Of a stretch of DNA of 64,000 nt, positions 25,636 through 33,991 are shown piece by piece. The DNA is taken from assembly GCA_022709425.1 (NCBI GenBank), contig JAKLIW010000010.1, positions 46,920-110,919 of the forward strand, given 5' to 3'. The notes below the pieces were generated by a model. That model was not told the origin of the DNA. It saw nothing but the letters and a program-made list of their open reading frames with translations, and did not search any database. The stretch's first letter is position 1, and every line of letters begins with the position of its first letter. The DNA comes from a bacterium. GTDB lineage: Bacteria; UBP6; UBA1177; JAKLFG01. The position numbers and the translations under genes are program-made.

Positions 25636-26816
25636 CGCGATCACGCAACGGTTCATGGATATGGCTCCTTTTCCTCTTCAGTGTTATCGCGGGGTGTGCG
25701 GAATCCATCGATCGCGAAACGCCGCCCGAGGATGCGATATTCTCGGTCACCGACATGGTACTGACCGCCGACGGCGGCTATCTGCTGGTGCTGTCGGGCA
25801 ATTTTGAACGGGCCTATGATCATGGCCGTATCTCGGTGTGGGATATCGCCGCAAAAAAGGTGACCTCTTCTCTGTTGGTCGGCTCTCTGGGCGGCCGGCT
25901 GTTCCTGACGAGCGACGAAAAGACCCTCTACATCACGACGCGGGAGGCGGGACTGCTCCATCGCATCGATATATCGCATGATCTTAACGGCAAGCCGTGG
26001 CTCGCATACGGCGGCAGCGGGTTGGGGGAGGTGTCGGTCGCGGTCCGTCCGGAACCGTATGCGATGTCCGCTACGACCGACGAGGGGTTATTGCTGGTCA
26101 CTCATCTGCTCAACGGCGAGGTCGCGGTATTCCAGCGCGCCGAAGGATCGGCCGATACGCTGGCCGGCATCTTCCAGATGGAGAGCGGCATCACCGATAT
26201 CGTTGCCGATCCTTTGCACGACGTGTTCCTGACGGCTCATAAACGTTCCGATCGTCTCGGCCTGCTGCGCATCACGGCCGATACCCCTGCGACAAAAGAA
26301 ACACCGGGCACCGTCTCGGCGGTCACCGGATATATCGATCTGCCGCTGCCGCTCCCGGGTGTCGATGTGCGCGATATCGTCACTTCGATCGAACAGGACG
26401 CGACCTACTATCTTTCTTACCGCAACCGCGACGACGCGGGATACGAATCGCCGATGCTACTTAAAATGACGATAGGCGAAGAGGGCGGTGTTTTCACGGC
26501 CCGACGGTCATGGGCAACGGCGCTTCAGGGCGATATCGGCGAAGCGGCGGTCGTTTCCTGCCAAGCCGAACCCGACCTTGAGCTGGTATTCGTCGCCGTT
26601 CCCTCAGACCGTTCGGTATCGGTCTTCGAATCGTTCGGCGGTACGCTGGTGGGCCGTATCGATCTGGAGGATTGTACGCCGTATCAGCTCTACAGCCGGC
26701 CGTGGGACCCTGAACGCCGTCTTTTCGTCGGATGCTTCAGGGAGGACCGGGTGCTCATTCTGAACGCCGATTGCACGGGCGACGGGCTCTTTGCCGTCGA
26801 GGAGGATATCCGATGA
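25632..26816 (+). CDS. Beta-propeller-like lipoprotein
   Basis: This predicted lipoprotein of 394 residues has a signal peptide ending in the lipobox IAGC (residues 19-22). The mature part shows repeated blade-like strands such as DGGYLLVLSG, RISVWDIAAKK, GGRLFLTSDEKTLYITT and RSVSVFESFGGTL, typical of a YVTN/WD-like propeller. A pair of Cys near the C-terminus (DCTPYQLY and VGCFRED) may form a disulphide. Both ends overlap their neighbours by four bases, so it is translationally coupled to the CpoB-like protein and to the next lipoprotein. A propeller here suggests protein-protein scaffolding at the envelope. No enzymatic motif is seen. Confidence 0.75.
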   Translation: MTRSRNGSWIWLLFLFSVIAGCAESIDRETPPEDAIFSVTDMVLTADGGYLLVLSGNFERAYDHGRISVWDIAAKKVTSSLLVGSLGGRLFLTSDEKTLYITTREAGLLHRIDISHDLNGKPWLAYGGSGLGEVSVAVRPEPYAMSATTDEGLLLVTHLLNGEVAVFQRAEGSADTLAGIFQMESGITDIVADPLHDVFLTAHKRSDRLGLLRITADTPATKETPGTVSAVTGYIDLPLPLPGVDVRDIVTSIEQDATYYLSYRNRDDAGYESPMLLKMTIGEEGGVFTARRSWATALQGDIGEAAVVSCQAEPDLELVFVAVPSDRSVSVFESFGGTLVGRIDLEDCTPYQLYSRPWDPERRLFVGCFREDRVLILNADCTGDGLFAVEEDIR

Positions 26817-28801
26817 GCACGTTGCGTATCGCTTCTTTGCTCATCATCGGCATCGCCTTTCTACTGGCCGCGTGCGATGATTCAAGTACCACCTATTATC
26901 TTAAACTTCCCGTCGAGGTGCGGACGGTACAGAAACCGGTCCGGTGCGTGGACGGCTCGGTCGGCTATGTCGCGTTCGTTTCCGACAATACCCTTGACGG
27001 CGGAAAACTCAAGATGATCGACGGATGCCGTGGGGTCGTAAATGCTGATTTTACGGACGATTCCCCGGGCGCCGGGAAAGGTCTTCTGGCGGGTCCGGTG
27101 GTCGCCGGGTTCGATCTGATGGCGCTGGATGACGGATTCCTTGCCGCGATCGCGGTCCCCGAGGAGCGGCGTCTTTCCTTTAAGCGTCTTGATGATGCCT
27201 TGCAGTATCTCCCGCAGGATACCGAAACGGTCGCGCTGGAGATGATGCCGCGTTCCGTCAATGTGCTTTCCGATCTCTTTTTAGTCCTTGGTGATACCTT
27301 CATTCTCGAGGCGGCGGCTCTTGTCGATCGTCAGGGAAAGGTCTACGATCAGGATCCCGTTCGACGCTATGCCGACCTCGCCTGCGACGGGGCGCGTTGC
27401 GTGGCTCTCGAAGAGGGGACCGGCGCGGCATACCTGCTCACGGTGTCCGGGAACGGCGCCGAACCGCTGCTGGTGAGTGAACCGATCGATCTTTCGGGCC
27501 TGTCGGCGATTTCCTTCGGCGGCGTGGCCTCGCTCGGAGAAGATCGTTTCGTGATCTGGAATGAGGTCACGGCAATGGTTCTTGCGGGAACGGAAGACTT
27601 GGAGCTTACCGCCGAGATAACCCTGCCGTATGATGTGTGGGTGACCGCCGTAGCCGCCGTTCCCTATATCGGTGCGCGGCTCTATTCGCTGTTGGACGAC
27701 CATGAATTCGCGGTAAAGGTCCCGGTCTATATCGACCAGAACGACGATGATGCGTTGCTTGCGGGCGATGACGAGCTTTCAACAGATAACGAAGAGGATC
27801 TGCTGACCGACGAAGGATCGGTGCCGGACGATGACGCGCTCTTGGTCCGTTCCGCGGCACTCGCCGCCGACACCGACGACGATGCGCTGGTGCTTCCCGC
27901 CGGTTCGTACGATTCGCGGAATGCCGATGCGGTATGGTTCGCCACCGATTCGGGGCGTATCTTTTCCTATGATCTTTTACTGCATGGCTGGATGCTCGAT
28001 CCGCTCGAAGGAGATGATACCGGCGTTCCGCAGATATCGTTCGCCGGGGTGACGATACCCGAGAACACCGATACCACCGAGGCGAACATGCCGCGCATCA
28101 AACGGATCTCGGCGGTGCAGGGCCTGCCGTTCGTGGTCTCCTATGATCTGATCTACGAGGCGCTGTTCGAAGGTTCCCGCTCCGACGGCGGTGCGTGGGA
28201 CGCCGATCTATCGCGTTTCTCCGACAAGCGTGCCGACTTCACCAAGATCATCACCGGCGATCCGAACGCTTACGCGGTGCTTCTGACCGGTGCGCGCGGC
28301 GGACAGAAGTGTCTGATACCAGCCCGCAGCGGCGTTTCTCTTCCCGTTGTGCGGGTGGTCGACCGTTGGACCCTTGAGGTCGATCCGGGGCTGTGGCGTG
28401 AGGAGTTGGCGGACTGTTACGACGGCCCCATTTCCTACGGCGTGTTCCCCCGTCAGCGCTATCTGGTGCGCGTAACGCTTCCCGGCGGTACGGTGGTGCA
28501 GCGGATCGCCCGCGAGATGCCGGCCGAGTGGACCCCGCTCGTTTCACGCGAGACCTCCTACAGCGACGAATACATCGATATCATATTACAGCGGCGCACC
28601 GACGATGTGGTCACGGCGCAGGGACTTGTCTTTTCATTTACCGTTTCTCCTTCCCGCGCTTTTCTGGGACCCGATTCGGCCGATATCTTTGAACGGATAC
28701 TGCCGATCTCCAACGGTCATGTGCTTCTTTTTTCGCCGCTCAGGTCGCGGCTTTTTGAGTACAGCCCGGTCTTTGAGAAAACGATCGTCACCTACCGATA
28801 G
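26813..28801 (+). CDS. Large lipoprotein of unknown function
   Basis: This 662-residue lipoprotein starts at the ATG overlapping the previous stop, with lipobox LAAC (18-21) followed by DDSSTTYY. The N-terminal half looks like further propeller-type strands (GSVGYVAFVSD, KLKMIDGCRG). An acidic insert near 305-360 (DDDALLAGDDELSTDNEED) interrupts it. The C-terminal part contains FVVSYDLIYEALFEG, CLIPARSG and VSRETSYSDEYIDI. No family is recognised. Being coupled to a propeller-like lipoprotein and directly upstream of lolA, it is probably an outer-membrane partner within the same envelope operon. Confidence 0.72.
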   Translation: MSTLRIASLLIIGIAFLLAACDDSSTTYYLKLPVEVRTVQKPVRCVDGSVGYVAFVSDNTLDGGKLKMIDGCRGVVNADFTDDSPGAGKGLLAGPVVAGFDLMALDDGFLAAIAVPEERRLSFKRLDDALQYLPQDTETVALEMMPRSVNVLSDLFLVLGDTFILEAAALVDRQGKVYDQDPVRRYADLACDGARCVALEEGTGAAYLLTVSGNGAEPLLVSEPIDLSGLSAISFGGVASLGEDRFVIWNEVTAMVLAGTEDLELTAEITLPYDVWVTAVAAVPYIGARLYSLLDDHEFAVKVPVYIDQNDDDALLAGDDELSTDNEEDLLTDEGSVPDDDALLVRSAALAADTDDDALVLPAGSYDSRNADAVWFATDSGRIFSYDLLLHGWMLDPLEGDDTGVPQISFAGVTIPENTDTTEANMPRIKRISAVQGLPFVVSYDLIYEALFEGSRSDGGAWDADLSRFSDKRADFTKIITGDPNAYAVLLTGARGGQKCLIPARSGVSLPVVRVVDRWTLEVDPGLWREELADCYDGPISYGVFPRQRYLVRVTLPGGTVVQRIAREMPAEWTPLVSRETSYSDEYIDIILQRRTDDVVTAQGLVFSFTVSPSRAFLGPDSADIFERILPISNGHVLLFSPLRSRLFEYSPVFEKTIVTYR

Positions 28802-28816
28802 ACACGGAGATAAGGC

Positions 28817-29479
28817 ATGATGAGAACACTCTTTCTGTGCATTGCCATGATACTGTTCGCCGGGATACTCGGAGCACAGACCGCTCCTGCGCAAAGCGAC
28901 GAACTGCTCCTCAACTACGAGTCGCTCAAGACCTTCAAGGCCGACTTCACGCAGGTATTCACCTCGAAACTGACCAAGAAAACGGCCGACCCCGAGATCG
29001 GCACCATCCAGTACAAGGCGCCGGCATTCATGCGCTTCGATTACACCAAGGCGGGCAAGCTCGACCGTCAGACCTTCATCACCGAAAAGGAGCTCGCCTT
29101 CATCAACTTCGAGAAGAAGACGGTGATGACCAAGAAGGGGCAGGGTGACTACGGCGATTATCTGGTCTTCCTCAAAGGGGTCGCCGAGATAAAAAAGAAA
29201 TTCACCATCAAAAAAGGCGATGTCGCGGTCTCGCGCAAGGCGGGTATCAAGATAGAGGAGGGGCAGAGCATCTTCAAACTTACCCCGACCGCAAAGATAT
29301 CGAACCTGCGTTATCTTTTCCTCATCATGAAGGGGAAAGAGGTCGCTTCGGTGGCGGTGGTCGACGAGATCGGCAACATCAACCAGCTCTTCTTCACCAC
29401 CGTCCAATACGATCCCAAACTTGAACCGTCGGTGTTCACCTACACCGTCCCGATCGGTTTCGAGGTCTCCAACATCTGA
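28817..29479 (+). CDS. lolA: Outer-membrane lipoprotein carrier LolA
   Basis: This is a 220-residue periplasmic carrier that moves mature lipoproteins from the LolCDE complex towards the outer membrane. The signal peptide is clear (LFLCIAMILFAGILGA). The half-barrel fold of LolA is visible: FKADFTQVFTSKL at the first strand, then GTIQYKAPAFMRFDY, a helix region and FFTTVQYDPKLEPSVFTY at the end. It lies 15 nt after a large lipoprotein gene and has GGAG upstream. Its position next to four envelope proteins, in a genome very rich in lipoproteins, fits the role. LolB is not seen here. Confidence 0.88.
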   Translation: MMRTLFLCIAMILFAGILGAQTAPAQSDELLLNYESLKTFKADFTQVFTSKLTKKTADPEIGTIQYKAPAFMRFDYTKAGKLDRQTFITEKELAFINFEKKTVMTKKGQGDYGDYLVFLKGVAEIKKKFTIKKGDVAVSRKAGIKIEEGQSIFKLTPTAKISNLRYLFLIMKGKEVASVAVVDEIGNINQLFFTTVQYDPKLEPSVFTYTVPIGFEVSNI

Positions 29480-29484
29480 AGAAC

Positions 29485-32412
29485 ATGCGTGCCGTACTCC
29501 GGATAGCGGAGCTTGTTCCGTCGCCTTCATTCAGCGACGGCAACGCGCTCTATACCGCCAAGCGGGCCGTCATAACAGCGATCACCGAAACGACAAAAGA
29601 GATCATGGTCGAGGCATCGGTCACCGCCGAACGGCGGCGTACCGTCACCTTTGCCGTGGATGCGGAAGGGGGACTGGGGGATCATGCCTGTTCCCAGCAC
29701 GGCGGTGCGCTTTGTGAGGATATCATAGCCGCCGCGCTCAAATACAACGAACTGATCATTGAGGACCGCTCTCCGGTGACACAACTGGCCGATGTGGTGG
29801 GGCGGACGCTGCCTTCCCCGGCGGCCGACGAACCGGTGTCGCTGCGCGTCGCAAAAGAGGGGGGGCTGGAGTTCGTCACCCGCGATGTCGGTACGGCGGC
29901 CCATCTGGCGCGTCTGCTGGAGAAGCTGGCCCACCGTGAACGGATGCTTCTGCTGGCGGTCTCTCCGCACAGTTTCACTTTCGGCGGCATGTGGGTGAAG
30001 AAGGGCGACCTGCCGATCGACATCCATTACCGACGCGACGGTGGCACGGTCCGTTTCTCACTTCCCGCGTCGATGCTGTTCGATCCCGAAAGCGGCGTTG
30101 TCTTCGACCGTGAACAGGCGTCGGTCATCGCGTTGCAGGCCGAACAGGTCGATGTCCTGCGGCGGCTCCTGCAGTTCCAAGCGCCCTTCGATAGCGAGGA
30201 GGAGCTGTTCACTGCGGTACGCGAGCTTTCGGGCCGCGTTTCGGCGCTTTTCCGGCTGACCGGGGAGCTCGACGACGCGTGGGATAGCATCGACGCTGCC
30301 GATACCATATTCGCGCTCGATTTCGACGAAGGACGCATCTACCTTGAGGTCTTCTTCATCGTCGGCGGGAAACGGATACAGATGCGGCTGTCGCGCAAGG
30401 ATTCGGAACACGCCTATGCCGCCGACGGCCGTCTGCTCACCTTCAGCGCCCCCTTCATGAAACAGGTGCGGCAGGCGATCCGCGACGCCGGGTTCCGTTC
30501 GGTCAAGAACCGTTGGTCGGTCCCGCTGAAAGAATTGGCGACGCTCCTTGCCGACGATTCGCCGCTCCGTGCGGTCGGCGCGATAGAAACGGTAAAGAAA
30601 ATAGCGCGTATCGAGATAGCGGAAGAGGTGATAACGCGGACCGGCATCGGCATAGAACTGCATCCCGAGGACGGCTGGTTCTCCTTCTCGGTCCACCTGC
30701 CCGAGACGGTGACGCCGCTCCCGCCCGCCAGCCTCATCGACGCGATACGCCAGCTCAAAAAGGGGAACGAGGCGCCGGTGGTGGTCGACAGCGCGGGCGA
30801 TCCGGTCATCATCGAGCGAAGCGTCGGGTTCCTGAACCGGCTGAACGAACTGTTCGCCTATGGCAGTGCCCTGCCGACCGACCGCGTGAATCCGGTGTTC
30901 CTGCCCCATTTTCTCAAACGGGGCGGGCGGAAGTTCCTCGAACGGTTCGATGGCACCGCCGCGGCGCGCGCCGACTACGAGGAGATCATCCGCAGTTTCT
31001 CCGAAGGGACCCTCCCCGAACTCGTCGACCGGCCCGAATTCGCCATCCTGCGGCCCTACCAGCGCGACGGGGTGCGGTGGATAGGACTCCTGCGGCGCAT
31101 GAAGCTGGGCGGCATACTCGCCGACGAGATGGGGCTGGGCAAGACGCTGCAGTCGCTGGCCGCCCTCATCGCCGATCCGACGCCGGGAGCGACACTCGTG
31201 GTGACCCCGAAAACGCTTGTCTGGTCGTGGGACCGCGAGATACAGAAATTCTTTCCTGAACTCCAGCGCACCGTCATCGACGCGATGCTTCCCGAAGAGC
31301 GGACCCGCCGCTGGCGCGCCGCCGACAACGGCATCATCATCACCTCGTATGCCATACTCGTCAACGACCTCGACCGGCTGAAAGGGAAACGGTTCCGCAC
31401 CCTCATCGTCGACGAGGCGCAGCATATCAAGAATCAGACCACCAAACGGTTCCGTGCTTTGCAGAAGGTAGAGTGCGACTTCCGGCTCGCGCTCACCGGC
31501 ACGCCGATGGAGAACCATCTGGCCGACCTGTGGAGCATCTTCCAGTTCCTGATGCCGGGGCTTCTCGGCCGCCGTCAGGAGGTCGAGAAGATCGAACGGA
31601 CCGGCGACACCGCCGAATTCGAGAAACTGGCGCTCATCACCGCCCCCTTCATCCTGCGGCGCGAGAAGAAGGACCTTCTCCCCGAACTGCCGCCCGTCAT
31701 CATAAAGGAATACCCGGTCGAGATGACCGCCAAACAGAAGGAAATATACCTTTCCTACCTCCTGCGGGGCCGCGCCGAATTCTTGGAACTGGGCGGCGAT
31801 ATGAACAAGATAGAGGTGCTCGCGCTCCTCACCAAACTGCGGCTCGCGGCCAACCACCCGATGATGGTCTCCGACAAGGTGACCGACATAGAAGAGTCGG
31901 GGAAGATAGCGCTCATCACCGAACTCATCGACGAGATCCGCGACGCCGGCGGCCGCGTCCTGATATTCAGCCAGTTCGTCAAGATGCTCGCCATCATAGA
32001 AAAAGCGCTCAAGAAGCGCGGCATCGCCTATTTCTACATGGACGGCGACACGCAGGAACGGCGCGACCCGGTCGAACGCTTCAACCGCGGCGAACGCGAC
32101 GTGTTCCTTCTGTCGCTCAAGGTTGGCGGCTTCGGCCTCAACCTGACCGGCGCCGACAATGTCATCATCGTCGACCCGTGGTGGAACCCGGCGGTCGAGG
32201 AGCAGGCGTGGAGCCGCGCCCACCGCATCGGACAGGACCGGCAGGTGGTCGTCTCGAAACTCTTCGCGCGCGAAACCATTGAAGAGAAGATACTCGACCT
32301 CCAGCAGAGCAAAAAGGGACTCACCGGCTTCTTCATGAAACGGACCCTCGCCGAACCGTCGAAAGACTTCATCCGGATGCTGGCGGAAATGGAACTGAAG
32401 GGGCCAACATAG
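29485..32412 (+). CDS. SNF2-family DNA-dependent ATPase (helicase-like)
   Basis: This 975-residue Swi2/Snf2 ATPase has an N-terminal region (about 1-480) ahead of the motor. It includes a degenerate SWIM-like patch at about 65-85: HAC...LCED, that is HxC and CxD instead of CxC and CxH. Motor domain 1 contains DEMGLGKTLQS near residue 547 and the box VDEAQH near 642. Motor domain 2 (about 820-950) has RVLIFSQF, YMDGDTQERRD, LLSLKVGGFGLNL and WSRAHRIGQ. Such bacterial proteins track on duplex DNA and remodel bound protein or polymerase. The start is five bases after lolA, and its stop codon is also the first unit of a nonamer repeat array. No methylase or nuclease neighbour is present to suggest a defence island. 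Confidence 0.92.
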   Translation: MRAVLRIAELVPSPSFSDGNALYTAKRAVITAITETTKEIMVEASVTAERRRTVTFAVDAEGGLGDHACSQHGGALCEDIIAAALKYNELIIEDRSPVTQLADVVGRTLPSPAADEPVSLRVAKEGGLEFVTRDVGTAAHLARLLEKLAHRERMLLLAVSPHSFTFGGMWVKKGDLPIDIHYRRDGGTVRFSLPASMLFDPESGVVFDREQASVIALQAEQVDVLRRLLQFQAPFDSEEELFTAVRELSGRVSALFRLTGELDDAWDSIDAADTIFALDFDEGRIYLEVFFIVGGKRIQMRLSRKDSEHAYAADGRLLTFSAPFMKQVRQAIRDAGFRSVKNRWSVPLKELATLLADDSPLRAVGAIETVKKIARIEIAEEVITRTGIGIELHPEDGWFSFSVHLPETVTPLPPASLIDAIRQLKKGNEAPVVVDSAGDPVIIERSVGFLNRLNELFAYGSALPTDRVNPVFLPHFLKRGGRKFLERFDGTAAARADYEEIIRSFSEGTLPELVDRPEFAILRPYQRDGVRWIGLLRRMKLGGILADEMGLGKTLQSLAALIADPTPGATLVVTPKTLVWSWDREIQKFFPELQRTVIDAMLPEERTRRWRAADNGIIITSYAILVNDLDRLKGKRFRTLIVDEAQHIKNQTTKRFRALQKVECDFRLALTGTPMENHLADLWSIFQFLMPGLLGRRQEVEKIERTGDTAEFEKLALITAPFILRREKKDLLPELPPVIIKEYPVEMTAKQKEIYLSYLLRGRAEFLELGGDMNKIEVLALLTKLRLAANHPMMVSDKVTDIEESGKIALITELIDEIRDAGGRVLIFSQFVKMLAIIEKALKKRGIAYFYMDGDTQERRDPVERFNRGERDVFLLSLKVGGFGLNLTGADNVIIVDPWWNPAVEEQAWSRAHRIGQDRQVVVSKLFARETIEEKILDLQQSKKGLTGFFMKRTLAEPSKDFIRMLAEMELKGPT

Positions 32413-32472
32413 GTCCTATGGGTCTTATATGACCTATAGGTCCAATGGGACTTAGTGGACGAATAGGACCAA
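32410..32472. repeat. Seven tandem degenerate nonamers upstream of the four-helix-bundle gene
   Basis: Seven exact 9-bp units run without gaps from the SNF2 stop codon: TAGGTCCTA, TGGGTCTTA, TATGACCTA, TAGGTCCAA, TGGGACTTA, GTGGACGAA, TAGGACCAA. The consensus is near TRGGWCYWA and is quasi-palindromic about GGWCC. The array ends 17 bp before the next start codon. Confidence 0.9.
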
Positions 32473-32489
32473 TAGGGGGAGAAGGGGAA

Positions 32490-33035
32490 ATGGGAGACCT
32501 CATCGGGGCGCACGGCGGCTACCGTGACCTGAAATCGTATCAGAGCGCCGAGATCATCTACGATGCCACGGCGGCCTTCTGCGACCGCTACATCGACAAA
32601 CGCAGCCGGACCCACGACCAGATGGTGCAGGCGGCGCGCAGCGGCAAGCAGAATATCGCCGAGGGGAGCATGGCGTCGGCAACCTCGAAGAAGACTGAAC
32701 TGAAACTCATCGGCGTGGCGCGAGCGAGTCTCGAAGAACTTCTGCTTGACTATGAGGACTTCCTGCGGCAGAATGGACATGCACGGTGGGACAAGGAGCA
32801 TCCGCTTATGAAGCAGGTCCGCGACCTCGCCTATGTGTCCAATAGGTCTTATTCGACTTATTCGTCCTATTTCAATTCTCCCGAAACGGCTGCCAACACG
32901 GTCATCTGCCTTATTCATCAGGCGAACTTCCTGCTGGACCGGCTGCTCAAGAATCTGGAGGCGAAGTTCCTTGAGGAGGGTGGTTTCACCGAGAAACTCT
33001 ACAAGGCACGCAGCGAGGCGCGAAAGAAACCATGA
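32490..33035 (+). CDS. Four-helix-bundle protein with suffix domain (S23/IVP family)
   Basis: This 181-residue cytoplasmic helical protein is related to the four-helix-bundle proteins first seen in 23S rRNA intervening sequences. Signatures are GGYRDLKSYQSAEIIYD, the central AARSGKQNIAEGSMASATSKK and ARASLEELLLDYEDFL. The suffix part carries NTVICLIHQANFLLDRLL. Between core and suffix is a variable tract, YVSNRSYSTYSSYFN (residues 115-129), encoded by nonamer repeats. The ATG at 32490 is chosen because GGGGAGAAGGGG lies directly upstream; the frame extends into the nonamer array. It is not inside an rRNA gene. Relatives are widespread, mobile and of unknown role. Its stop overlaps the start of the SUMF1-type lipoprotein. 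Confidence 0.85.
   Translation: MGDLIGAHGGYRDLKSYQSAEIIYDATAAFCDRYIDKRSRTHDQMVQAARSGKQNIAEGSMASATSKKTELKLIGVARASLEELLLDYEDFLRQNGHARWDKEHPLMKQVRDLAYVSNRSYSTYSSYFNSPETAANTVICLIHQANFLLDRLLKNLEAKFLEEGGFTEKLYKARSEARKKP
32832..32876. repeat. Nonamer repeats inside the four-helix-bundle gene
   Basis: Five 9-bp units follow each other: TATGTGTCC, AATAGGTCT, TATTCGACT, TATTCGTCC, TATTTCAAT. They encode the tripeptides YVS, NRS, YST, YSS and YFN. Period and core match the upstream array at 32410-32472, so the conserved core of the gene is bracketed by related arrays. Confidence 0.8.
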
Positions 33036-33898
33036 ACCGTTTGCCGTTCCTACTACTTCTTGCCACGCTGGCCGTTGCCTGCGAAAATACCATCCCCTCG
33101 TCATCCGACGCCGACGAGAACATCAACGATACCGCCCAGCCGGACAACCTTGACATCGAACTGCCCGATGCTGCAATGGTGCTTATCCCGGCTGGAACTT
33201 TTATGATGGGATGTGACGATACCAAAGACGATACCTGCGGTGTGGGGGAAAAACCTATTCACGAAGTCTACCTTTCGTCTTACCGAATTGATGTCAATGA
33301 GGTCGCGGCTGGTGATTATGAGCGGTGTGTGGAGGCAGGTGCTTGTTTCGAAAGTGACTTTGACCGCTATTATGCTGAAGACAACTGGAGATGCAATCTC
33401 TACTATAAGGATTTAAGTCGTCGGCTTTATCCAGCGAATTGTATTTCGTGGTATGGGGCCGATAACTACTGCCAGTGGGTTGGGCGACGGCTTCCCACTG
33501 AAGCCGAATGGGAAAAGGCGGCTCGTGGTACCGATGGCCGTCTCTATCCGTGGGGTGATGAGCCCGCGCCAAATTGTGAATACGCAGGGGTGCCATACGA
33601 TGAAAATGATCCTTGCGAGAATGATTCTCATGAGGTGGGATCAATTTCGAAGGACGCATCGCCTTATGGGGTGATGGACATGCTGGGCAATGTTGTAGAA
33701 TGGGTACAAGATTGGGATGATGGAAAGCCTTATCCTTCATCACCACAGGAGAATCCGCAGGAACCAGAATCGGGAACATTCAAGATGATCCGTGGCGCTA
33801 GTTTTGGTACATGGGGATACAGCATTCGAATTACATATCGTGGATCCAATTTGCCGTACGGGAAATTTTCGGGCAATGGTTTTCGCTGCGCCCAATGA
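33032..33898 (+). CDS. SUMF1/FGE-sulfatase-domain lipoprotein (without catalytic cysteines)
   Basis: This 288-residue lipoprotein has a signal ending in lipobox VAC, an acidic tether (DADENINDTAQPDNLD), then a formylglycine-generating-enzyme-like domain from about 48 to the end. Landmarks are MVLIPAGTFMMGC, VDVNEV-like text, CISWYGADNYCQW, GRRLPTEAEWEKAARG, YPWGDE, GVMDMLGNVVEWVQD, the shortened IRGASFG and GNGFRCA. The two active-site Cys expected after the RGGS motif are absent, so it should not make formylglycine; ligand binding or structure is likelier. From about codon 55 the third positions become notably richer in A/T than in the signal and linker and in neighbouring genes, suggesting the domain was acquired. 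Two paralogues occur at 52.0 and 56.2 kb. Confidence 0.88.
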   Translation: MNRLPFLLLLATLAVACENTIPSSSDADENINDTAQPDNLDIELPDAAMVLIPAGTFMMGCDDTKDDTCGVGEKPIHEVYLSSYRIDVNEVAAGDYERCVEAGACFESDFDRYYAEDNWRCNLYYKDLSRRLYPANCISWYGADNYCQWVGRRLPTEAEWEKAARGTDGRLYPWGDEPAPNCEYAGVPYDENDPCENDSHEVGSISKDASPYGVMDMLGNVVEWVQDWDDGKPYPSSPQENPQEPESGTFKMIRGASFGTWGYSIRITYRGSNLPYGKFSGNGFRCAQ

Positions 33899-33919
33899 GG
33901 GCCTTTCATCAGATTTTCT

Positions 33920-33948
33920 TTGACATTGGCACACGATTTTGTTAGGTA
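33920..33948 (+). promoter_or_regulatory. Possible promoter for the etf operon
   Basis: A perfect TTGACA (33920-33925) lies 67 nt before the etfB start. The matching -10 is poor: TAGGTA at 17 nt spacing or TACTAG further down. The -35 box is convincing, the exact -10 is not. Confidence 0.35.
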
Positions 33949-33991
33949 CTAGACTGAAGTGTCATTTTTATATGGTGTACACGGAGGAATG

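Noticed and set aside
30058..32223. 721-codon antisense frame opposite the SNF2 ATPase
   Set aside because: Same reason: it lies entirely within a gene carrying every SNF2 motif and has no features of its own.
32410..32472. CRISPR array
   Set aside because: The units are 9 bp, gapless and degenerate, with no spacers and no cas genes.
32490..33035. 23S rRNA intervening sequence
   Set aside because: The S23-like protein gene is here, but no rRNA sequence flanks it.
33032..33898. Formylglycine-generating enzyme
   Set aside because: The catalytic Cys pair is missing, the protein is a lipoprotein and there is no sulfatase gene nearby.
33032..33898. Diversity-generating retroelement target
   Set aside because: FGE-like folds can be retroelement targets, but no reverse transcriptase or template repeat is present in the window.
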